NCBI GenBank assembly: GCA_016763115.1
Contig: JAESUL010000135.1
Coordinates: 1 to 8,477 of the forward strand
Length of the DNA stretch: 8,477 nucleotides
Origin: Phycisphaerales bacterium
GTDB taxonomy: Bacteria > Planctomycetota > Phycisphaerae > Phycisphaerales > UBA1924
Direction: 5' to 3'
Every line of letters starts with the position of its first letter. Positions within the stretch are counted from its first letter, which is position 1. The translations under genes were made by a program, and so were the position numbers. Below are positions 1 through 5,888 of the stretch, piece by piece. Below the pieces are notes generated by a model that saw only the letters and a list, made by a program, of their open reading frames with translations, searched no databases and had not been told where the DNA came from.

Positions 1-129
1 GGCACCATCGACCAGAACTCAATCGGAGGCAACCAATCAATGGGATGCGTCCGCTTGGCCAAAGGCGATATCGACACAGTCTACGAACTCCTCGCCGAGC
101 ACATCTCCCGCGTATTGATCGTGCCGTAA
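1..129 (+). CDS. L,D-transpeptidase (YkuD family), C-terminal fragment
   Basis: This is the last 42 codons of a gene that enters from the left edge, read in frame 1 and ending with TAA at 127-129. The fragment begins GTIDQNSIGG and contains SMGCVRLAKGDID, then VYELL and a final hydrophobic strand ending LIVP. This matches the catalytic end of YkuD-type L,D-transpeptidases, where HGT...IG...S.GC(I/V)R(M/L)...D carries the nucleophilic cysteine (here Cys16 of the fragment) and the neighbouring arginine. Such enzymes crosslink peptidoglycan between meso-diaminopimelate residues, or attach proteins to it, outside the cytoplasmic membrane. The catalytic Cys and Arg are intact and the end lies at the usual place after the last strand. 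The N-terminal part, including any signal peptide or LysM domain, is outside the window, so the subfamily cannot be told. Confidence 0.9.
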   Translation, partial: GTIDQNSIGGNQSMGCVRLAKGDIDTVYELLAEHISRVLIVP

Positions 130-143
130 ATCTTGATTCGTAG

Positions 144-162
144 CACAGGCGTCCCGCCTGTG
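144..162 (+). repeat. Palindromic hairpin repeat, copy 1 (REP-like)
   Basis: The sequence CACAGGCG-TCC-CGCCTGTG forms a perfect 8-bp stem with a 3-nt loop, starting 14 bases after the L,D-transpeptidase stop codon. It is flanked on the left by GTAG. A second, inverted copy lies at 200-218. No T-run follows, so it is not a canonical intrinsic terminator, though it could protect the 3' end of the upstream mRNA or pause polymerase. Similar short GC-rich palindromes are, from memory, common between genes in planctomycete genomes. Confidence 0.75.
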
Positions 163-199
163 TTCTTCGAGTATTGAATCTCAGTCAGTGAAAAGTCAT

Positions 200-218
200 C
201 ACAGGCGAGACGCCTGTG
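200..218 (-). repeat. Palindromic hairpin repeat, copy 2 (REP-like, inverted)
   Basis: CACAGGCG-AGA-CGCCTGTG forms a perfect 8-bp stem with a 3-nt loop. Read on the minus strand it is GTGGCACAGGCGTCTCGCC..., which differs from copy 1 (GTAGCACAGGCGTCCCGCC...) at only two positions over that stretch. The two copies therefore belong to one repeat family in opposite orientation, 37 bases apart, like the paired units of bacterial REP/BIME elements. Confidence 0.75.
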
Positions 219-634
219 CCACGACAACAGAGATCACTCCCCCAACCGCTCCATCGAAGCCGGAGGCGTGGGCTCATCCGTCCGCGCCGCTTAGATCAGC
301 CACTGGGCAAACACCTGCGTCCCGATCAGCCCGATCGTCATCCCAGCAGCCCCCGCACCGACGAACTCATGCCCAGGTTTTTCGCACACAAACAACCCGC
401 GCTTAAAATCATGGTTTCCATCTGTTTTTTCAGTGTTTTTGCCCATAAAGCCCAACTCATTTCTAGCCCAAGTTTGTCCACTCAATTCCGGGCAAAACAC
501 ACCCCGCCGACCTATGATCTCACACCCTAAAATAGGCCCAAAACCGTTCCCTGTACACAAGATACCACACATCATCATTCCCCGTTCGGCTCACCCAATT
601 TCACTCTTACCGAACAGGTAAAAATAAGCACATC
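219..634. other. Intergenic region upstream of gyrB, no convincing gene
   Basis: About 415 bases separate the second hairpin from the gyrB start. The left part (to about 400) is GC-rich. On the minus strand it contains a reading frame ending at 291 whose last 25 or so residues are hydrophobic (GAGAAGMTIGLIGTQVFAQW), but it has no good start or ribosome binding site and is not called as a gene. The right part (about 400-634) is richer in A/T, carries scattered GCCCA motifs (441, 450, 466, 536) and is the likely gyrB leader and promoter. No RNA gene, tRNA or strong terminator was seen. One weak DnaA-box-like 9-mer (TTGTCCACT, 474-482) is too isolated to indicate an origin. Confidence 0.5.
513..536 (+). 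promoter_or_regulatory. Candidate gyrB promoter -10 elements
   Basis: Two hexamers close to the bacterial -10 consensus lie about 100-120 bases before gyrB: TATGAT (513-518) and TAAAAT (528-533), each five of six matches to TATAAT. The second sits inside a small palindrome, CCTA-AAA-TAGG (526-536). No good -35 hexamer is found 16-18 bases upstream of either, so this is a weak call based on composition and position. Confidence 0.2.
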
Positions 635-3337
635 ATGACCGATCAAAACGACACCAAACCAGCGACCTCATCAGCACCAAACGCTGAATACTCCTCGGAC
701 CAGATCAAGGTCCTCGAGGGGCTCGAAGCGGTCCGCAAACGCCCCGGTATGTACATCGGTGGCACTGGGCTCTCGGCGTTGCATCACCTCGTCTACGAAG
801 TCGTCGATAACTCCATCGACGAAGCGATGGCGGGGTTTGCGACCTTTGTCAGCGTCTCGGTGCTCGCCGACGGCTCGGTCTCGGTCACCGACGATGGGCG
901 CGGGATTCCGGTCGATCCGGTCAAGAACGATGATCCGACACTCGATGGAAAATCAGCCGTCGAGGTTGTGCTGACGCGATTGCACGCGGGCGGCAAGTTC
1001 AACGAAGAGGGCAGCGCGTACAAGGTCTCTGGGGGGCTGCACGGCGTGGGCGTCTCGTGTGTCAACGCGCTCTCGTCAATGCTCGATGTCGAGGTCTGGC
1101 GTAATGGAAAAATCTATGGCATCACCTTCGAGCGCGGCGTGGTCACCAAAGATATCCATGTCATCGGGCCGATCCCAAATGGCGCAACGCGGGAAACAGG
1201 CACGACCGTGGTGTTCAAGCCCGACGGCAATATTTTCGCTGATACGACATTCGACTACCAGATCCTGCTCAACCGATTGCGTGAGTTGTCGTTCCTCAAT
1301 CCGGGCGTGACGATCAAGCTCACCGACGAGCGTGTCGGGGCTGATGGCAAGCCCAAGCATGATTCGTTCAAGGCCGATCACGGGTTGCTCGAGTATGTCC
1401 AGCACCTGATGAAGGGCAAGACCGAGGTATCCAGCCCGGTGTACATCAGCAAGGCGGTCGAGGAAGAGAACCTGCTGTGCGAGGTCGCGTTGCAGTACCA
1501 CGATGGGTATTCTGAGCTGCTCAAAACCTTCGCCAACAACATCAACAATGTCGATGGCGGCACCCACGGGCAGGGCTTCAAGGTCGCGCTGACCCGTACG
1601 CTCAACGGGTACGCCAAACGGGCGGGGATTCTCAAAGACAGGGGCCCCACGCCTTCGGGCGATGATCTGCGTGAGGGGTTGATCGCGGTGGTGAGTGTCA
1701 AACTCCCCGAGCCCGCGTTCAACAACCAGCCCAAAGAGAAGCTGCTCAATCCAGAGGTCGAGAGCTTTGTGTCCTCCGCGGTGAGTGAGGCATTGACCAA
1801 CTGGCTCGAAGAAAATCCGGCGGAGGCCAAGCGTCTGTGCATGAAGGGGATCGTCGCGGCCCAAGCGCGCGAGGCGGCACGCAAGGCTCGCGAGTTGACG
1901 CGGCGCAAGACCGCGCTCGATTCGGGATCGATGCCTCACAAGCTGCGCGATTGCAAGACCAAGGACCTTGATCGAGCCGAAATCTTCATCGTGGAAGGCG
2001 ATTCGGCGGGCGGATCGGCGACGCAGGGGCGCGATGTCGAGACGCAAGCGATCCTGCCTCTGAAGGGTAAGATTCTTAATGTCGAACGCGCGCGGATTGA
2101 CCAGGTGCTGAAGTTCGAGGAGATCCGGACACTGATCGGTGCGCTGCGGTGCGGGATCGGCGAGGACTTTGATGTTTCCAAGCTGCGGTACGGCAAGATC
2201 ATCATCATGACCGATGCGGATGTTGACGGGAGTCATATCCGCACGCTGCTGCTGACCTTCTTTTTCCGGTACATGAATGAGTTGGTTCGTCGCGGGCATA
2301 TTTATATTGCCCAGCCGCCGTTGTACCAGATTACGAAGAACAAGAAATCGCAGTATGTGCTCAACGAGAAGAAGCTTGATTCGGTGCTGACCGAGCTCGG
2401 GCTCGATGGATCGTCGCTGATTATCCGTGATATCGACAACACCCGATTGGGCGAAGAACCCAAGGTGCTCAAGGAGATCTCGGGTCAAGATACCACCAAA
2501 GCCGTGCGTGCGCTGGCGAGGCTGGTTGAGCTTGTCGAGATCGCCGAGCGACGGGGGATCAAGTTTGTTGATCTGCTCGCGGTGCGTCGTGATGGCAAGT
2601 TGCCGACCCATAAGGTCGCGACCGCTGCGATCGGTGAGTACACCTGGTCCGAAGCTGATGCACTCAAGATTGTCGAGGACCGCGACTGGCGTCTTGCAGA
2701 CAGTATTGATGACGGTGCGGACACCGATGCGGAAACCGAGCAAGCCGACGACGCGAAGCAGGGCGAGGAGGTTGTTGATGAACGCCCAATCGCCAGTGTC
2801 CGCGAACTCCATGAGAACCGCGAGCTCGAGGTGATCTTCAAGGATCTTGAAGCGTTGGGGCTCAGCATGGAGGACTATGGGCTCGTGCAAGAGGAATCGG
2901 TGACCGGCGAACACCTGCCGACACGGTTCGCATGGGTGACGACCAAAGTCGGGGCGAAGGTTGTCGCGTCTGATGACGGCGATGATGGTGTCGTGACCGC
3001 GCCGGCGTCCAAGGTGGTCGAGGCTGCCAATATTCCGGCGATTCTTGACGCGCTCCACGAGATCGGTCGTCGCGGGATGGAGATCAAGCGGTTCAAGGGT
3101 CTGGGCGAGATGGACGCCGAGCAGTTGTGGGAGACCACGATGGATGCATCGGTGCGGACGCTGATGCGTGTGCAGTGGGACCAGGCGGGCGAGGCCGAGA
3201 ATCTGTTCTCGTTGCTGATGGCGAGCATGTCGAGCCGAGGCGTAAGTTCATCGAGGACCACGCCCTCGAGGTCAAGAACCTGGATATCTAAGCGTGAGCC
3301 TGCCAAGGGTTATTGGGTCGGGTCGTACCACATCTAA
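635..3337 (+). CDS. gyrB: DNA gyrase subunit B, C-terminus frameshifted
   Basis: GyrB is the ATPase subunit of DNA gyrase (A2B2), which introduces negative supercoils. The GHKL ATPase domain shows the N-box EVVDNSIDEA with catalytic Glu55 and Asn59, DDGRG (86-90) and GGLHGVG (133-139). Arg214, at the aminocoumarin-contact position, is kept. The transducer's lysine loop reads QPK (365-367) where QTK is usual. The TOPRIM domain has EGDSAGG (454-460), PLKGKILNVE (475-484) and DADVDGSH (527-534). An acidic, low-complexity stretch (about 687-715) lies within a long insert before the tail motif FKGLGEMD (820-827). The N-terminus has about 20 extra polar residues and the start ATG has only a distant AGG (616-618), so translation initiation is weakly marked. 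After Met862 the frame departs from the family: 38 Ser/Arg-rich residues replace the expected GEHVEPRR...VKNLDI ending, which is present one frame over and would stop at 3291, giving 885 residues instead of 900. GyrB rather than ParE is favoured by the TOPRIM-proximal insert. Confidence 0.95.
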   Translation: MTDQNDTKPATSSAPNAEYSSDQIKVLEGLEAVRKRPGMYIGGTGLSALHHLVYEVVDNSIDEAMAGFATFVSVSVLADGSVSVTDDGRGIPVDPVKNDDPTLDGKSAVEVVLTRLHAGGKFNEEGSAYKVSGGLHGVGVSCVNALSSMLDVEVWRNGKIYGITFERGVVTKDIHVIGPIPNGATRETGTTVVFKPDGNIFADTTFDYQILLNRLRELSFLNPGVTIKLTDERVGADGKPKHDSFKADHGLLEYVQHLMKGKTEVSSPVYISKAVEEENLLCEVALQYHDGYSELLKTFANNINNVDGGTHGQGFKVALTRTLNGYAKRAGILKDRGPTPSGDDLREGLIAVVSVKLPEPAFNNQPKEKLLNPEVESFVSSAVSEALTNWLEENPAEAKRLCMKGIVAAQAREAARKARELTRRKTALDSGSMPHKLRDCKTKDLDRAEIFIVEGDSAGGSATQGRDVETQAILPLKGKILNVERARIDQVLKFEEIRTLIGALRCGIGEDFDVSKLRYGKIIIMTDADVDGSHIRTLLLTFFFRYMNELVRRGHIYIAQPPLYQITKNKKSQYVLNEKKLDSVLTELGLDGSSLIIRDIDNTRLGEEPKVLKEISGQDTTKAVRALARLVELVEIAERRGIKFVDLLAVRRDGKLPTHKVATAAIGEYTWSEADALKIVEDRDWRLADSIDDGADTDAETEQADDAKQGEEVVDERPIASVRELHENRELEVIFKDLEALGLSMEDYGLVQEESVTGEHLPTRFAWVTTKVGAKVVASDDGDDGVVTAPASKVVEAANIPAILDALHEIGRRGMEIKRFKGLGEMDAEQLWETTMDASVRTLMRVQWDQAGEAENLFSLLMASMSSRGVSSSRTTPSRSRTWISKREPAKGYWVGSYHI
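3218..3291 (+). other. gyrB: Single-base deletion site and displaced true gyrB 3' end
   Basis: The codons CTG ATG (ending at 3220) are followed by GCGAGCATG. Adding one G after 3220 gives GGC GAG CAT GTC GAG CCG AGG CGT, that is GEHVEPRR, and the frame then runs to VKNLDI and TAA at 3289-3291. This restores the conserved GyrB ending (compare E. coli LMGDAVEPRR...NIDI). The frame used in the raw sequence instead runs on to 3337. The affected spot is a short G run, a typical place for an indel error. Confidence 0.9.
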
Positions 3338-3433
3338 ATGGGGGAGTGCGTATTCGTTTTCGGACGCTGGGTGGTGTTGTGCGCGGTTGTGCAGGCATCG
3401 CGGTGCCCGCAGCGGGGCGGCGGTGATGAACGA

Positions 3434-3462
3434 TTGACCGGGGTGGGGTTCTGGACGATACA
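3434..3462 (+). promoter_or_regulatory. Candidate promoter of the PilZ operon
   Basis: A TTGACC hexamer (3434-3439, five of six to the -35 consensus) is followed 17 bases later by GATACA (3457-3462, a poor -10). It lies 64 bases before the first PilZ gene, in the roughly 230-base gap after the intended gyrB stop. The gap length and this motif suggest that the operon has its own promoter rather than relying on gyrB readthrough. Confidence 0.3.
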
Positions 3463-3513
3463 TCCTTTAGTAGATTGATCCGATGGGCAACAGGGGTTCT
3501 GCCGGTCAAATAC

Positions 3514-3519
3514 TGAGGA
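3514..3519 (+). promoter_or_regulatory. Ribosome binding site of first PilZ gene
   Basis: TGAGGA ends six bases before ATG 3526. It fixes the start of the 378-residue reading frame and supports it over the other ATGs nearby. Confidence 0.6.
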
Positions 3520-3525
3520 CTTTCG

Positions 3526-4662
3526 ATGGCTGATAAGAAACAAAAAGTACACAACTCGCTCCGCATTGGTCCTCGTGAGCTCGACGCTCTGGTTGACCGG
3601 ATCGAATCTGGATCAACGGCCAACTCCAACAAGGACCGCGAGTTTGTTCGTTGGGAGTTCCGCAATGTGACGGTGGTGCTGACGATCGAGAACGCTGGGG
3701 GGAGCACGGTGTCGATCCCGGTGGTTGCCAAGGACATCTCGCGTGGCGGGATCTCGTTGTTGCACAGCGCGTATGTGTATCCCGACAGCAAGTGCACCGT
3801 GTCATTCAAGGTGCCCGACGGGCGGACCTTCCATGTCAAGGGCAGGATTGCTCGGTGTATGCATATCGGGGGCAAGGTACACGAGGTGGGTATCGCGTTT
3901 GATGAGCAGGTAAGCACGCGGGATCTGCTCGGGCTTGATCCGATGGAGGAGGCGTACAGCCTCGAGCGTGTGACGCCCGAACAGCTCATGGGCACGGTGC
4001 TTATTGTGACCAAATCAGAGATGGACCGCGAGTTGTTGCTTCGTTATTTGCAGGACACCCAGTTGACCATTCGGGTCGCTGAGAATGTTGAAGAGGCGAT
4101 GGAGCGGGCGCAGAAGGGGTGTGATCTGATTTTCTCGGATCTGCATCTGGGCGAGGAGAGCGGGCTGGATCTGGTGACGCAGTGCCGAGCGGAGGGGATC
4201 GATGTGCCGTTCATGATAATGACCTCGGACGATTCGGATGAGACCCGCGATGATCTGCGGATGTCGGGGGTCAACGGGTATTTCTCCAAGCCCATCGAGC
4301 AGCAACGGTTCTACCAAGCAATGGCCGAGTTCATGCTCGCCGACGGCGACGGCGGCCCGGTGTACACCACGCTGAGCGAGAGCAATCCGGCATTCGAGTT
4401 TCTGGCCAACTTTTATACGAGCGTGCCTCAGATGGTTGTTGGGCTTGAAAAAGCGTTGCAGGAGAGCAATCTGGAGTCTTGTCGAGAGTTGTGCAGAACC
4501 CTCGCCGGGACGGCGGCGCCGCTTGGATTCCAGGGTGTTGGCGAGCAAGCGATTAAGGCCGATCGGGCGTTGACCAAGGGATCGGCGGTGCGTGACGCCG
4601 CTTCGGAGGTCCGCGCGTTGATCATCGCGTGCAGAAGAATCCGCGTAAAACCAGCGGCCTAG
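3526..4662 (+). CDS. PilZ - receiver - HPt-like protein (first paralogue)
   Basis: This is a 378-residue cytoplasmic protein without signal peptide or membrane segment. A PilZ domain (about 38-130) carries both c-di-GMP-binding signatures: RWEFR (42-46, RxxxR) and DISRGG (70-75, DxSxxG). It ends with a distinctive RCMHIGGKVHEVGIAFDE segment. A response-regulator receiver fold follows (about 156-270), with phosphoacceptor candidate Asp205 in LIFSDLHLG, Thr233 and Lys255 in YFSKPI. The acidic pair normally found after strand 1 is Thr162-Lys163. The C-terminal region (about 286-375) looks like an HPt helical bundle: the segment LCRTLAGTAAPLGF lines up with the HPt motif AHxLKGxAxxLG, but Arg324 replaces the phosphorylated histidine and Ala327 the lysine. 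The likely role is a c-di-GMP effector acting through protein contacts. The target is unknown. It is the first gene of a probable three-gene operon, 55 bases before its paralogue. Domain calls are by eye; PilZ and receiver are firm, HPt is moderate. Confidence 0.88.
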   Translation: MADKKQKVHNSLRIGPRELDALVDRIESGSTANSNKDREFVRWEFRNVTVVLTIENAGGSTVSIPVVAKDISRGGISLLHSAYVYPDSKCTVSFKVPDGRTFHVKGRIARCMHIGGKVHEVGIAFDEQVSTRDLLGLDPMEEAYSLERVTPEQLMGTVLIVTKSEMDRELLLRYLQDTQLTIRVAENVEEAMERAQKGCDLIFSDLHLGEESGLDLVTQCRAEGIDVPFMIMTSDDSDETRDDLRMSGVNGYFSKPIEQQRFYQAMAEFMLADGDGGPVYTTLSESNPAFEFLANFYTSVPQMVVGLEKALQESNLESCRELCRTLAGTAAPLGFQGVGEQAIKADRALTKGSAVRDAASEVRALIIACRRIRVKPAA

Positions 4663-4704
4663 GCGAGTCTGGCTGGAAACAGACACGCGAAGGAACACAG
4701 TGAG

Positions 4705-4710
4705 AGGGAG
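4705..4710 (+). promoter_or_regulatory. Ribosome binding site deciding the second PilZ start
   Basis: AGGGAG, inside GAGAGGGAG, ends seven bases before ATG 4718. It favours that ATG over the overlapping in-frame TTG at 4715 and the later ATG at 4733. Confidence 0.65.
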
Positions 4711-4717
4711 TTGATTG

Positions 4718-5872
4718 ATGGGGCATTTCAGAATGAACGAAGCCGTGGGGGCCAACTCGCGCAACTCGCTGGGGGTGCACGGGCAGGTGTACAAGCGGCT
4801 GCTCGAAAAGCTCAACGACTGCAGGACGAGCGGTAAGGACAAGGGATGCGGGCGGATTCATTCGCGTTTGGAGTACAACGATCCGTATATCCTGATGGTC
4901 CTCGAGAGCGAGGACACGATTGACCGCCCGATCACCGTGGCGGCGCGCAACATCTCGCGCGGGGGTGTGGGGCTCTTGCACTCGAGCTTTGTCTACCCAA
5001 ATACGCGCGTCTCGATCCACCTTACCAGCAACCAGCAGAACCCGCGCCCCGTCCGGGGCATTGTTCAGCGGTGCATCCATCGCGGCGGGGTGGTTCACGA
5101 GGTGGGCGTCAAGTTTGATGAAGAAATCAATATCCAGCAGTATCTTCGCCCGGATATCAGCGAGTGCATCCAGAGCTTTGAGCGCGTCGAGCCTCTGGAG
5201 CTCAAGGGGAAGGTCTTGTTGATCGGGCAGAAGAATGATTTCGCGCCGCTCTCGCGGGCGATGCTCCAAGAAACAAGCCTGGCGTACAAGTTTGTCTCGT
5301 CGGCGGAGGACGCAAGGATGGCGGGGCTCGAAGACTTTGAGCTCTTCGTGGTGCTCAATGATCTTGAGGATTGCGAGGGCACCGAGTTTGTCCGCGAGCT
5401 GCGTGACGGGGGCAACAAGTGCCCGATCGTGCTTGTGGGCAGCGAGAAAACAGAGCTGGCGGTGCAGAAGGTGCGTGCGTGCGGGGCCGATATGCTGGTG
5501 CCTTGGCCGATGAATCAAGAGACCTTGCTGTGCGCCATCGCCGAGTACCAGATGACTGAATGGACCGACGAGGTGCTCGAAAAGGTCCGCTCGTGCATGG
5601 GGCTCGATAAGCCGACGACCAATGGGTTGCGTGGCGAGATCGCCAAGCTTGGCGTGCTGCTCGACCAGCAGGTCCGTCAGGGCGATGCGGTCAGGGTCTA
5701 CGCGATGTGCGGGCAGATCCGTGCGCTCGCGCCGTTGCTTGGGATGAAACAACTGCGTGATCTGACGCTGCGGGTCGGCGAGGACATCGCAGAGGACGGG
5801 AACCTGGAAGCACAGGGCGAGCTCATCGGCGACATCGTGGCGCTGTGCTCAAGTGTCGCGCGGGCGGCGTAG
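4718..5872 (+). CDS. PilZ - pseudo-receiver - HPt-like protein (second paralogue)
   Basis: This is a 384-residue soluble protein with the same three-part layout as its upstream neighbour and clear shared stretches (ISRGG, LLHS, VYP, GGxVHEVGxxFDE), so the pair arose by duplication. The PilZ domain (about 42-138) keeps RIHSR (46-50) and NISRGG (78-83), and should bind c-di-GMP. The receiver-like region (about 164-278) is degenerate: aligned with the first protein, Leu213 stands where the phosphoacceptor Asp is expected (FVVLNDLED), Trp263 where the conserved Lys is expected (VPWPM), and the acidic pair is Gly-Gln. The C-terminal helical region (about 300-384) aligns with the HPt-like part of the neighbour through ALAPLLGM, with Gly332 in place of the histidine. 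Phosphotransfer through this protein is therefore improbable. It probably acts as a c-di-GMP-dependent scaffold or antagonist of its paralogue, which is inference. ATG 4718 was chosen over TTG 4715 because of the spacing from the ribosome binding site. Confidence 0.87.
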   Translation: MGHFRMNEAVGANSRNSLGVHGQVYKRLLEKLNDCRTSGKDKGCGRIHSRLEYNDPYILMVLESEDTIDRPITVAARNISRGGVGLLHSSFVYPNTRVSIHLTSNQQNPRPVRGIVQRCIHRGGVVHEVGVKFDEEINIQQYLRPDISECIQSFERVEPLELKGKVLLIGQKNDFAPLSRAMLQETSLAYKFVSSAEDARMAGLEDFELFVVLNDLEDCEGTEFVRELRDGGNKCPIVLVGSEKTELAVQKVRACGADMLVPWPMNQETLLCAIAEYQMTEWTDEVLEKVRSCMGLDKPTTNGLRGEIAKLGVLLDQQVRQGDAVRVYAMCGQIRALAPLLGMKQLRDLTLRVGEDIAEDGNLEAQGELIGDIVALCSSVARAA

Positions 5873-5875
5873 GAA

Positions 5876-5881
5876 CAGGAG
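5876..5881 (+). promoter_or_regulatory. Ribosome binding site deciding a GTG start
   Basis: CAGGAG ends seven bases before GTG 5889 and lies entirely in the short gap after the preceding stop (5870-5872). It supports GTG 5889 over an upstream in-frame GTG at 5853 that would overlap the preceding gene and add an Arg-rich stretch of 12 residues. Confidence 0.6.
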
Positions 5882-5888
5882 CTTTGGT

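Noticed and set aside
474..482. DnaA-box-like TTGTCCACT near gyrB, suggesting an origin of replication
   Set aside because: Only seven of nine positions match, it is a single site, and there is no dnaA, dnaN or box cluster in the window.
1076..3058. 660-residue open frame on the minus strand opposite gyrB
   Set aside because: It lies fully within the conserved gyrB coding region. Its length follows from the codon bias of a GC-rich gene, it has no recognisable domain, and gyrB explains the sequence.
3218..3230. Programmed -1 ribosomal frameshift as explanation of the gyrB frame change
   Set aside because: Reading back one base would restore the tail, but no slippery heptamer (N NNW WWH type) is present at the site; a simple indel is more economical.
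3338..3478. 46-residue frame (MGECVFVFGRW...) after gyrB
   Set aside because: No ribosome binding site precedes it, the peptide has no recognisable feature, and it overlaps the probable operon promoter.
4667..4684. Small hairpin GTCTG...CAGAC between the two PilZ genes
   Set aside because: A five-base stem with an eight-base loop and no T-run is too weak for a terminator; the spacing and ribosome binding site favour co-transcription.
4622..5752. 376-residue minus-strand frame opposite the second PilZ gene
   Set aside because: It is a shadow of a gene with clear PilZ motifs on the plus strand; the antisense product shows no motif and overlaps the PilZ coding sequence.
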